Source: Nitrospirae bacterium UBA4572 (GTDB lineage Bacteria > Nitrospirota > Leptospirillia > Leptospirillales > Leptospirillaceae). Taken from it: 7,627 nt of DNA. Position 1 is the stretch's first letter; every line of letters starts with the position of its first letter. The notes beneath the pieces were generated by a model. The model had not been told where the DNA came from, made no database searches, and worked only from the letters and a program-made list of their open reading frames with translations. Where the stretch lies: NCBI GenBank assembly GCA_002387725.1, contig DGKK01000053.1, forward strand, positions 13,332 to 20,958, given 5' to 3'. A program made the translations under genes and the position numbers. Below, piece by piece: positions 1 to 5,982 of this stretch.

Positions 1-1464
1 GGCTCCTGCCACACGCCTCGCGGGCTCGGGCTTGAAGAGAAGGCCATGGACGAACGGGGGCCCAATGGGCGCGACTATCTGAGCGGGGCCACGATCGATT
101 CGTGGTATGCGCCAAGCCTCAGGAATGCCCAGGCACTCAAAGGGATCGAAGCCTTTCTCAAAACCGGGCGCAATGGTCAAGCGGCCGCCTTCGGGATCAT
201 GGCGGAGGTCGACCATTTCAGTACCCAGAAATACTCGGACAGTGACCTCGATGCCATGGATGTCTATCTGAAATCGCTCGTCCTGAACGCGGGGCCCTCC
301 TCAGGATCTCCCCCGCCCCCCCCTTCCTTCGCACAGAAAACCTCCGCCAAGGCACTCTTCACCACCCCGGGGGGACTTGGCTATGTTCAGTTCTGTGCCT
401 CCTGCCACCAGCTCAACGGCCAGGGAGTGGCCAACCTGTTCCCCCCCCTGGCAGGGAATCCCTCCGTCCAGTCGCACAATCCCCTCTCGGTCGTCCATGT
501 GATCCTCTCCGGATCCCGCTCCGCGGTGACCTTGGAGTATCCCAAGGCCTTCGCCATGCCCAACTACGGAGGGCTCAAGGATGAGGAGCTCTCCCAGATC
601 ATCACCTTCATCCGTACCGCATGGGGCAACCGGGCAGAGGCCGTCACTCCCGAGGAAATCGGAAGGATCCGCTCCGAAATCAGCCCCCGCCCCCCGTCCC
701 CCGGGTCGTACGCCGCCCCGCGATTGGCAAGGATCCTCAACGATCCTCATCGCGAGGACATCCTTGAAGGGCTGCGTCTGATGGTCGAGACGAAGAGACT
801 CCTTCCGAAAAATGTCGGAGATGAGCTGACCTGCTCAAGCTGCCACCTCAATGCCGGAACCATGGCCCATGCCTCGCCCTTCGTCGGTCTCGCCGCCCAG
901 TTTCCCTCCTATGCCGCCCGGGCGGGCAAGGTGATCGACATGGCCGACCGAATCAACGGCTGTTTTCTGCGTTCCATGAACGGCACCGCCCTCGACAAAC
1001 ATTCCAAGGCCATGTCCGCCATGTTGGCCTACATGAACTGGATCAACGGAAGCTTTCATCGCCACGACCTCATTCCCGGCCGGGGAGTCGGCAAGGTCAG
1101 CAAGAGGCTTGTTCCCGATTTCAAAAAGGGAAAGGAACTCTATCGGCAGGATTGCGCCTCCTGTCACGGAACCCACGGAGAGGGGCTTCTCGATGCCCAT
1201 GGATCCTATGTCTTCCCTCCCTTGTGGGGGCCACACTCCTTCAATATCGGGGCAGGGATCGCCAAAACCTATACCGCGGCCGCCTTCGTCAAGAACAACA
1301 TGCCCATCTCCCACGAAATCAACACACCGCTGGGTCAGGGGGGCCTGACGGACCAGGAGGCCGTCGATGTATCCGCGTATTTCACCCATATGGACCGCCC
1401 GGACTTCCCGGACAAGGTGAAGGACTGGCCCCATGGCCACAAACCGTCGGATGCCCGGTACTGA
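1..1464 (+). CDS. tsdA: AdhB-type cytochrome c fused to TsdA-like diheme thiosulfate dehydrogenase / tetrathionate reductase, 5'-truncated
   Basis: The reading frame is open from base 1, so the true start lies upstream; the ATG at 46 is internal. The window opens on G-S-C-H, the end of a CxxCH haem site whose first Cys codon is just outside. Three further CxxCH sites follow: CASCH (394-408), CSSCH (832-846) and CASCH (1153-1167). The first half, with CHTPRG, YLSGATIDSWYAPSLRN, FGIMAEV, a Pro-rich linker near 310 and the Met ligand AMPNYGG (556), resembles cytochrome subunits of membrane alcohol dehydrogenases. From about 740 onward it matches TsdA: CSSCHLNAGT, then DRINGCFLRSMNG, whose Cys (961-963) corresponds to the unusual haem-1 Cys ligand of TsdA, then PPLWGPHSFNIGAG, NNMP (Met 1300-1302) and a C-terminal KDWPHGHKPSDARY. 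TsdA interconverts thiosulfate and tetrathionate in the periplasm. The fused N-terminal haems could pass electrons as TsdB does; that role and the direction of the reaction are inferred. Confidence 0.88.
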   Translation, partial: GSCHTPRGLGLEEKAMDERGPNGRDYLSGATIDSWYAPSLRNAQALKGIEAFLKTGRNGQAAAFGIMAEVDHFSTQKYSDSDLDAMDVYLKSLVLNAGPSSGSPPPPPSFAQKTSAKALFTTPGGLGYVQFCASCHQLNGQGVANLFPPLAGNPSVQSHNPLSVVHVILSGSRSAVTLEYPKAFAMPNYGGLKDEELSQIITFIRTAWGNRAEAVTPEEIGRIRSEISPRPPSPGSYAAPRLARILNDPHREDILEGLRLMVETKRLLPKNVGDELTCSSCHLNAGTMAHASPFVGLAAQFPSYAARAGKVIDMADRINGCFLRSMNGTALDKHSKAMSAMLAYMNWINGSFHRHDLIPGRGVGKVSKRLVPDFKKGKELYRQDCASCHGTHGEGLLDAHGSYVFPPLWGPHSFNIGAGIAKTYTAAAFVKNNMPISHEINTPLGQGGLTDQEAVDVSAYFTHMDRPDFPDKVKDWPHGHKPSDARY

Positions 1465-1491
1465 GGCAACGGGATATCGGCAGGAGGACCC

Positions 1492-1508
1492 CCTTCCTTC
1501 GGGGAAGG
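1492..1508 (+). terminator. hairpin 28 nt after the cytochrome stop, possible weak terminator
   Basis: CCTTCC (1492-1497) pairs with GGAAGG (1503-1508) around a TTCGG loop. There is no T-run after it, so intrinsic termination would be weak. It sits between the cytochrome gene and the IS21 relic, where a terminator is expected. Confidence 0.35.
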
Positions 1509-1528
1509 TCAAACGGGAGGGCGCGGTC

Positions 1529-1563
1529 GGATTTCACGAAACCAACCCAGGGATTTCACGAAA
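1529..1563. repeat. tandem terminal repeats at the left (istB) end of the IS21 relic
   Basis: GGATTTCACGAAA occurs exactly at 1529-1541 and 1551-1563, a 22-bp period. Both copies continue into three variable bases and then ACCC. A degenerate third copy (TTTCCGATTTTGACCCG) lies at 1581-1597. IS21 elements usually carry such repeats inside their ends as transposase-binding sites, so these help place the element boundary. Confidence 0.65.
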
Positions 1564-1636
1564 GTGACCCGGGTCTCACATTTCCGATTTTGACCCGTGT
1601 GACTCCAATGTCGCGGTGGGTCAGTTTGGGTCTCCT

Positions 1637-1815
1637 TTGAAGCGTTTTTCCGATAGGAGTCTCCCTGCATTTCGATCATGATCGCCTCCTGGACAATGCG
1701 GTCGGTAATGGACTCACAGAAAACGGGGACAGGGAGCCTCTCCTGCCAGTTTTCGACGGGAAGCTGGGGAGTCACGATCGTGGAGAGGCTTGAGGAAGGA
1801 CTTATCGCTCGGGGG
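1637..1815 (-). pseudogene. istB: istB C-terminal fragment (IS21 helper ATPase)
   Basis: The - strand encodes LSTIVTPQLPVENWQE, then ITDRIVQEAIMIEMQGDSYRKN. This is the conserved IstB C-terminus (STIVTSQLPV.. followed by ILDRLVH.A..IEL.GESMR). IstB is the AAA+ helper ATPase of IS21 transposition. The Walker A and B regions and everything before STIVT are missing: about 60 residues remain of roughly 250. The fragment is in the same frame as the last istA segment, so an internal deletion with its junction near 1815-1832 removed the end of istA and most of istB. The original stop cannot be located; the frame stays open to about 1509, through the terminal repeats. Confidence 0.75.
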
Positions 1816-1831
1816 GCAGGGCTGTCGGCGG

Positions 1832-2728
1832 TCATTCCGTGAAGACGCGTTCCGGCCCTCTCGACCACCCCTTCCCCGATCTGCCGGTTGGCGTCGGCCA
1901 AATCCCGGAATGTCCGCAGGGAAAGAGTTTTCCCTTGACGTATTTGACTCCCGCCTCAACCCCTTTTTTTTCGGATCTTTCGGGAGACAAGGGGAAATTC
2001 GGAAGCCCTATCCTTCCGCCGATTCCCGAAAGGATCGCCGGACCTCCGGGTCGTAGTCGCAGGCTTTCCTGCTCGCGCACGTGAGGTGTCGATGATGACC
2101 CGCATGACCATGCCCCCCAAGGAACTCGAAAGCCCGCCGATGCAGTCCGCACCATGTCCAGGCCGTCTGGTCGAAGGCGATCTTGGCATACTGGGTGCGA
2201 GAAAAGCAGAGCGTCATCAAGAAGATCCGGATCGACGCCATCTGACCCGACTTCGGGTCGGGAAGCGGCGGCCCCTGCCCGAAGTCGACTTGGGCCGCCT
2301 CCCCGGGACCGAAGTCCCGCATGATCGTGGCCGATTCGCCCTTGGCCTCTCCTCCCTGGGACTTCCCAAAATCGCCCAACTCTCGATTGCATCCCCTGGG
2401 TTCCGTGGTTCCGAACCAGGGCCGAATGGATGGTCTGCCCCGAGATCTTGTCCCGATGCCACGCAAGAATCAGGTCTTACCAAGGGAGGACGCTCGACTC
2501 CACTGCCGGCCGGCTCCAGGGCGCTCCAAACACCCCCGCCAGACCGATGTCGTCCGGCAAGGACCTTCCCCCTGTCAAGAAGCCCTTTCGTATCGGCCAG
2601 TTTCCGGATCCTGGAGAGATTCTCTCGCCCCAGGAGCCCGGACTGGGCGATCTCCCGGTCCGCGGCCCCAACCGCATTTGTGCCAATACCCGGCGAATCT
2701 CGTACATCTCGAACCTCTTGTTGGACAT
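1832..2728 (-). pseudogene. istA: istA, IS21-family DDE transposase, multiply broken
   Basis: The start is the ATG at 2728-2726 behind AAAGGAGG. Reading along the - strand, IstA pieces appear in order but in different frames: MSNKRFEMYEIRRVLAQMRLG; ADREIAQSGLLGREN; LPDDIGLAGVF; ILAWHRDKISGQTIHSALVR; FGPGEAAQVDFG (first catalytic Asp, 2286-2284); MRVIID (second Asp, 2090-2088); CDYDPEVRRSFRESAEG; KKGVEAGVKYVKG (catalytic Glu, 1957-1955); LADANRQIGEGVVERAG. The lesions I can place are frameshifts near 2664, 2558, 2340, 2115 (a G6 run), 2087, 1963 (an A8G4 run) and 1910, with in-frame stops TAA at 2479-2477 and TAG near 2007. The protein would be about 500 aa intact; the last third is deleted. 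It cannot yield an active transposase. Confidence 0.85.
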
Positions 2729-2810
2729 GCCGTCCTCCTTTACGCGTGGAACGGTGATCCATGTCGCATTGAGGTCCAAGAGCTGTTATCGCACACAAGG
2801 GCGGGTGACT

Positions 2811-2855
2811 CCGATCCGGAAGTGGCCTGATTAACCCGATCTGCGAATGGACTGA
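2811..2855. repeat. degenerate tandem terminal repeats at the right (istA) end of the IS21 relic
   Basis: CCGATCCGGAAGTGGCCTGA (2811-2830) and CCGATCTGCGAATGGACTGA (2836-2855) match at 15 of 20 positions with a 25-bp period. They lie upstream of the istA start and mirror the paired repeats at the other end, so the outer edge of the element is probably near 2855. Confidence 0.5.
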
Positions 2856-2928
2856 TAGAGGCGATCGACAACAGCATTCCAGGAAGGAAGATTCCCCTCC
2901 TTCGTTTCAGAATCCCCGAAAAATACTC

Positions 2929-2937
2929 TGATACAAT
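2929..2937 (+). promoter_or_regulatory. candidate extended -10 promoter for the exported-protein gene
   Basis: TGATACAAT fits the extended -10 form TGnTATAAT with one mismatch. No good -35 is present at 17 nt, as is common for extended -10 promoters. It lies about 130 bases before the ATG at 3066, which implies a leader of roughly 120 nt. It is just outside the right end of the IS21 relic. I see no other gene or element between 2856 and 3065. Confidence 0.35.
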
Positions 2938-3065
2938 GGGAGAGCGATCGGGGTTGCAACACTTTCCTCTTCGCTCACGGAACCGAAGGAGGGACACTTG
3001 AAACCGAAAAACATTCCCGGACCCGTTTCAACAGACGCGGCCCGCAAGAGATCGGGAGTTTCGGA

Positions 3066-3386
3066 ATGATGAAGACACCCGAAAGAAAACCGGTATTGAC
3101 CGTTGGCCTTTTCGCGCTGATTCTGGGATGCATGCTCTTGCCGGGAATCTCCCGGGAAGCTTCCGGTGCCGAAGACCTGTCCCAGAAAGTCGCAGACGCC
3201 GGGAAATCCATCGAAAAATCCGTGGACCATGCAGCCAAGGAAACGGGAGCGTATCTAAAGAGCGATTCTTTCCACCGGAAGGTGAAGCGTGTGGTCGACG
3301 GGGGGGCAGAGGCGATCCGAAACGCCGGAAACTGGGTCGGAAGCAAGATCGACTCGATGTCGAAAAAGGATCCTTCGAACCATTAG
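3066..3386 (+). CDS. small exported protein of unknown function (106 aa)
   Basis: I do not recognise the family. The N-terminus is a signal peptide: basic MMKTPERK, then a hydrophobic core (VLTVGLFALILGCMLLPG) and a likely signal peptidase I site after SGA at residue 35. Cys22 follows LILG, a poor lipobox with hydrophobic residues continuing after it, so a lipoprotein is less likely. The mature part is about 71 residues, Cys-free, rich in Lys, Asp and Ser, and looks amphipathic-helical: repeated spacing of Val/Ile/Ala with charged residues from DLSQKVADAGKSIEKSV to AEAIRNAGNWVGSKID. That pattern is consistent with a periplasmic or surface-associated helical protein. The ATG at 3066 has GGAG seven bases upstream. 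It stands alone, followed by a hairpin, and convergent to the nucleotidyltransferase gene. Confidence 0.7.
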   Translation: MMKTPERKPVLTVGLFALILGCMLLPGISREASGAEDLSQKVADAGKSIEKSVDHAAKETGAYLKSDSFHRKVKRVVDGGAEAIRNAGNWVGSKIDSMSKKDPSNH

Positions 3387-3679
3387 CATCCCTCCCCGCC
3401 AGCGAGCCCGCTGGACTCGTTCTCGCATCTTTCTTCTGAGACACCCCCTGGTCTTCCTAGACTCCCTGCACTGGCCGATCCTCTCACGGGGAATGTCTCG
3501 AGATGCTTCTCAAACAGGAAGAGACCGGAAAAAGTCAAAGAAATGCGGGTGAACCAGGATCAGCATTGATCAAAACCCATGGTGAGAGGAAAAAGTGACT
3601 TGAGAGTTCTAACGAAGCTATCGACGAGGGATCCCTCGACAGGATTTCCGTCAGCCTTGGAATTTCGGGGGTCCGATTC
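3387..3679. other. convergent intergenic gap with a perfect 14-bp palindrome
   Basis: This stretch separates the exported-protein gene (+) from the nucleotidyltransferase gene (-). I see no supportable gene in it. Besides the hairpin at 3399-3414 it holds CGAGGGATCCCTCG at 3625-3638, a perfect palindrome about 42 bases beyond the nucleotidyltransferase stop. It could fold as a small hairpin in that gene's transcript, but no T-run follows on the - strand, so terminator function is doubtful. Confidence 0.4.
3399..3414 (+). terminator. hairpin downstream of the exported-protein gene
   Basis: CCAGCG (3399-3404) pairs with CGCTGG (3409-3414) around AGCC, starting 12 nt after the TAG stop. The following 24 bases are T-rich but mixed (CTCGTTCTCGCATCTTTCTTC), so it is an imperfect intrinsic terminator. 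Confidence 0.45.
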
Positions 3680-4252
3680 TCAGCGAGGACCACAGGAATC
3701 CTCCGGCGGGGGTATGTCAGGATTCGTCTCCAGATCATTGAGGAAAACCGTCAGTCTCTTTTTGAACATGAAGGTTTCTTCGCTGAGAGGAAAACGGATT
3801 TTTGTCATGTGAGAGGCGATGTCATGGGAAGAGAGCGAGAACCGGAGGGCGACCGCACGGGCATCCGAAAGATCCTGGTCGATCCCCCTCCGAAGCTTGC
3901 TGGCAATAAAATCGAGCGGATCGAGAACCTTGACAACGCTCTGTCCGATCGACAGAACCGTTTGGGCTCTTTCCCGATATCCTTCCGGAAGAGGAATCAC
4001 CCCCCAATGGTCGATATCGTCTCCAAGGTTGAACAGGAATCCTTTTTCGCGAAGGTGCCGGACGAGTTCCTCGTAAAAATCCTGAGAGCAGGAAATCTCA
4101 GCATCGATATCGAGAGTCCCCCGGGGAAGTCCATAGAGTTCCATGGAGACTCCGCCGATCACGAGAAGCCCAAGCTTAGATCCCTTCTCCTCGGCGAAGA
4201 AAAGACACTCCTTCAATGCCGGAATCTCGGGGGTCAGATGATCTTCTGCCAT
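3680..4252 (-). CDS. DUF6036/AbiEii-like nucleotidyltransferase-fold protein
   Basis: The 190-aa product carries the minimal nucleotidyltransferase signature: LLVIGGVSMELYG with the Gly-Gly at residues 33-34, followed by RGTLDIDAEI with the paired Asp at 48 and 50 that bind metal. Further on, DPLDFIASKLRRGIDQDLSDA (Lys119, Asp127, Asp130) is the conserved helical element seen in DUF6036 and AbiEii-type proteins. Known members include toxins that transfer nucleotides to tRNA or other targets; the substrate here is unknown. I chose the ATG at 4252 because AAAGGG lies five bases upstream and it gives a 19-bp overlap with the preceding gene. An in-frame ATG at 4300 lacks a convincing Shine-Dalgarno and would add 16 residues. 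The overlap implies co-transcription with the 122-aa gene, as in a toxin-antitoxin pair. Confidence 0.8.
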   Translation of the reverse strand: MAEDHLTPEIPALKECLFFAEEKGSKLGLLVIGGVSMELYGLPRGTLDIDAEISCSQDFYEELVRHLREKGFLFNLGDDIDHWGVIPLPEGYRERAQTVLSIGQSVVKVLDPLDFIASKLRRGIDQDLSDARAVALRFSLSSHDIASHMTKIRFPLSEETFMFKKRLTVFLNDLETNPDIPPPEDSCGPR

Positions 4253-4602
4253 GACAGCCCTTTCAAAAAAAGGTTTCTGCGAGAGAACCATTCTGCCCAC
4301 CCGAGAAGTGGGCGCCCCCTCTCTTCATAAAGGTCCTCCAGTTCCTCGTTCGTCTTCCCTTCGAGAAGGAACATGGAGCGGTAGTTGCCATACCAGAGGG
4401 TCGCTGTTTCGAGATCGCTCCGGAATTCCAGATCCTCTCGGACGAGGCGAACAAGAGAGGGAGTCACGATCATTTCGTAGAAGAGATACTTCCTCAGACG
4501 CCCCTCCCGGCACGCATTGTTTCCCCAAACGATAGGATCTCCGGCCAGGGCGGAAATGAAGGGAAGGATCAACGCATTCCGTTCTATGATGGAATCATTC
4601 AC
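4234..4602 (-). CDS. 122-aa protein of unknown function paired with the nucleotidyltransferase
   Basis: I do not recognise this protein. It starts at GTG (4602-4600) with GGAGA six bases upstream (4613-4609); no in-frame ATG lies nearby. The product is soluble, without signal peptide or membrane segment, and rich in Arg, Glu and Leu. Notable stretches are GDPIVWGNNACREGRLRKYL, FYEMIVTPSLVRLVREDLEF, ATLWYGNYRSMFLLEGKTNE and a Trp-rich end (LLGWAEWFSRRNLFLKGLSW). The C-terminus overlaps the nucleotidyltransferase start by 19 bp, in the phase reached by a -1 shift. Because nucleotidyltransferase-fold toxins usually follow their antitoxin in a two-gene operon, this is a candidate antitoxin or partner; that is inference from position. 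The left end of the ISL3 element lies only 45 bp upstream, so its native promoter may have been displaced. Confidence 0.7.
   Translation of the reverse strand: MNDSIIERNALILPFISALAGDPIVWGNNACREGRLRKYLFYEMIVTPSLVRLVREDLEFRSDLETATLWYGNYRSMFLLEGKTNEELEDLYEERGRPLLGWAEWFSRRNLFLKGLSWQKII
4258..4273 (-). promoter_or_regulatory. ribosome-binding site of the nucleotidyltransferase, with self-pairing and a T7 slippery run
   Basis: On the - strand the sequence is CCTTTTTTTGAAAGGG, five bases before the ATG at 4252. CCTTT (4273-4269) can pair with AAAGG (4263-4259), covering the Shine-Dalgarno. The same stretch, read in the frame of the upstream gene, contains T-TTT-TTG (4270-4264), a -1 slippery heptamer. 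Ribosomes finishing the upstream gene would open the hairpin, which suggests translational coupling. Confidence 0.4.
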
Positions 4603-4647
4603 AGTCGTTCTCCGATTCCGTCCATGCGAAAATGTTCATAGCAAATA

Positions 4648-4673
4648 GGCACATGACGACAAACTATGGGTAA
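4648..4673 (+). repeat. left inverted repeat of the ISL3 element
   Basis: The 26-bp end begins GGCACATGACGACAAACTAT and matches the right end at 19 positions. The transposase stop codon (TAG, 4666-4664) lies inside it. Confidence 0.75.
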
Positions 4674-5885
4674 TGGCTCCAGGGTTGGAATTCGTTCATC
4701 CAAGGAGTACAAGCCTCAATGATTTTGAGCTTTTTGAAGTCCTTGTCCCTATACCCATAGGCTCTCCGTATGACGTTCTTGGCGTTTTGATTCGTGGATT
4801 CAACGTCCCCCAAAGGAACTTTCCTGTCGCAGTAGGACAGGATCCCGTCAAGGTGCTCTTCTACCATGGCGGTAAACTTCTTGAGAGGCGCCAGACGGCT
4901 CCATTTCAAGGCTCCGCCCCATTTCCGGAAGAACTTCATTGCCCATGTTCGGGACGTGAAGTCCCAAAGGTGGTCGAAGCGCTCCTTGAGAACATAAGCC
5001 TTAAGGAGCCGGGGGGCTGACGAGAAGAAGCTCCGAGAGGGCTTTTTTCGCCTCTGGCTTGAGGTTCGACCTCCGAGCCAGGAGCACGAATTTCTTTCCC
5101 GACAAAAGCCCCCCTGAACGCCCCGCCCAGGCGTTTGAGCTCCTGTTTTCGCCCTTCATTGACGGCGTCAAGGAGATGGCGGATCACGTGAAACTTGTCG
5201 GAGATGACTTTTCCCTTGGGACAATGAGCCAGGAAGCTCTTTCTGAAGGCCGGCCACATGTCCATCACGGCATGCGTGACCTTCTGGGACCGCTCCTTGC
5301 CGAACCAGCTCCAGAAGGGCGTCAGGTCCTTCTCTTTGCGTCCTTCCATGATATGAAGAAGTCCCGGCCCTCTCGGACCTTCCGGAGCGCAGATCAACGT
5401 CCAGTCGCTTTGCCCCTTGCCGGCCGCGATCTCGTCGAATCCCAAAACATCGATCCCGTCGAGTGGACGCTCCGACTGGACCTTCTCCATCATCGCTTGG
5501 TCGATCGCCTTCACCGTTCCCCGGTGAAGACCCAGAAGAAGGCCCACCGCCTTGTGCGTCGTAATCTTGCACAACTCGCAAACAAGATGGGCCAGCGGGC
5601 GGGTCACGCGAGGACCTCGGACCGGCAAGAATTCCACCTCTTCCGTGACCACCTTGCACGATAGTGGGGGAAGCGAATCATTGTCGGATGATGCCACCAC
5701 AGAAGGTGACGGACCTCTTGGATCTTGTGGTCATATCCGGGAAGGCCCTCTTTTCCAGAAGAGCCACATCGGAAGGTCATCTCTTTTCTCTCGAGCGTCA
5801 GAACGACAGATCATTGGTCTGTTTCAATGTCGACGAGGCGAAAGTCTGGAAAGCCAAGAAGTCTCGTGATAAGCTCATCAGGCAT
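4664..5885 (-). pseudogene. ISL3-family transposase, broken by one stop and three frameshifts
   Basis: The start is the ATG at 5885-5883 (MPDELITRLLGFPDFRLVDI) with GGAGG eight bases upstream. An in-frame TGA follows at 5813-5811, where SVVLTLERKEMTF continues. The zinc-finger region (CGSSGKEGLPGYDHKIQEVR, then FPHYR.CK) is interrupted by a one-base deletion near 5659. The long middle part contains the catalytic core GIDVLGFDEIAAGKG, AVMDMWPAFRKSF and VISDKFHVIRHLL. Single-base insertions follow in an A-run near 5095-5097 and in a C6 run at 5012-5017; FVLLARRSNLKPEAKKALSE lies between them. The last part (LLKAYVLKERFDHLWDF, then VPLGDVESTNQNAKNVIRRA and YGYRD) carries the final catalytic Glu. 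Restored, it would be about 406 aa, normal for ISL3. The two insertions are homopolymer extensions and could be sequencing errors; the TGA is not of that type. Confidence 0.88.
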
Positions 5886-5931
5886 CTGGTGGGTCCTCCG
5901 TGTTGTCATTTGGCGATGAGCACACGGAAAA

Positions 5932-5937
5932 ATTATA
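5932..5937 (-). promoter_or_regulatory. -10 box for the ISL3 transposase
   Basis: A perfect TATAAT reads on the - strand at 5937-5932, about 47 bases before the transposase ATG and just inside the right inverted repeat. No convincing -35 lies at 16-18 nt; that position is in an A-rich stretch (A8 at 5958-5951). Confidence 0.45.
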
Positions 5938-5956
5938 CCTCACCAGATGCTTTTTT

Positions 5957-5982
5957 TTGCCCACACTATCTCGTCAAGAGCC
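5957..5982 (-). repeat. right inverted repeat of the ISL3 element
   Basis: Read inward on the - strand it begins GGCTCTTGACGAGATAGTGT. Its first eight or so bases also supply the last two codons and the TGA stop of the neighbouring VOC gene. Confidence 0.75.

Larger units (their letters stand above)
1529..2855 (-). mobile_element. decayed, internally deleted IS21-family element
   Basis: The - strand carries recognisable IstA and IstB segments in the IS21 order (istA then istB), about 1.3 kb long where an intact element is about 2.0-2.5 kb. Each edge carries a pair of short direct repeats (1529-1563 and 2811-2855), as expected for IS21-family ends with multiple transposase-binding repeats. 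The ends are estimated from these repeats. I could not identify matched terminal TG...CA tips or a target duplication. The element lies between the cytochrome gene and the exported-protein gene and appears to be dead. Confidence 0.8.
4648..5982 (-). mobile_element. ISL3-family insertion sequence, 1335 bp, inactive
   Basis: Both ends are visible. The left end starts GGCACATGACGA (4648) and the right end, read on the - strand from 5982, starts GGCTCTTGACGA; 19 of 26 positions agree. The length and a single transposase gene reading right to left fit the ISL3 family. The 8-bp flanks are AGCAAATA (4640-4647) and GAAAAAAT (5983-5990): both AT-rich but not a duplication. Either the copy is old or one flank was rearranged. 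The transposase is broken, so the copy is immobile unless complemented in trans. Confidence 0.85.

Noticed and set aside
301..1512. Long open frames on the - strand opposite the cytochrome gene
   Set aside because: They are Gly/Arg-rich shadows of the GC-rich cytochrome gene; the + frame carries the haem motifs and TsdA signatures.
1673..1684. Perfect palindrome CGATCATGATCG
   Set aside because: It lies in the istB coding remnant (Ile-Met-Ile-Glu codons) and has no regulatory context.
1529..2855. CRISPR-like reading of the short repeats
   Set aside because: Only two or three copies at each end, 22-25 bp period and no spacers; they are IS21 terminal repeats.
3131..3134. Lipoprotein lipobox at Cys22 of the exported protein
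   Set aside because: The residue before Gly is Leu and the hydrophobic core continues past the Cys, so a signal peptidase I site after residue 35 fits better.
3809..4330. A 173-codon + strand frame opposite the nucleotidyltransferase gene
   Set aside because: No recognisable domain, while the - strand has the GG...DxD nucleotidyltransferase motif, a good ribosome-binding site and a coherent gene overlap.
5059..5664. A 201-codon + strand frame opposite the ISL3 transposase
   Set aside because: Composition is that of an antisense shadow; the - strand encodes the clear ISL3 catalytic core.
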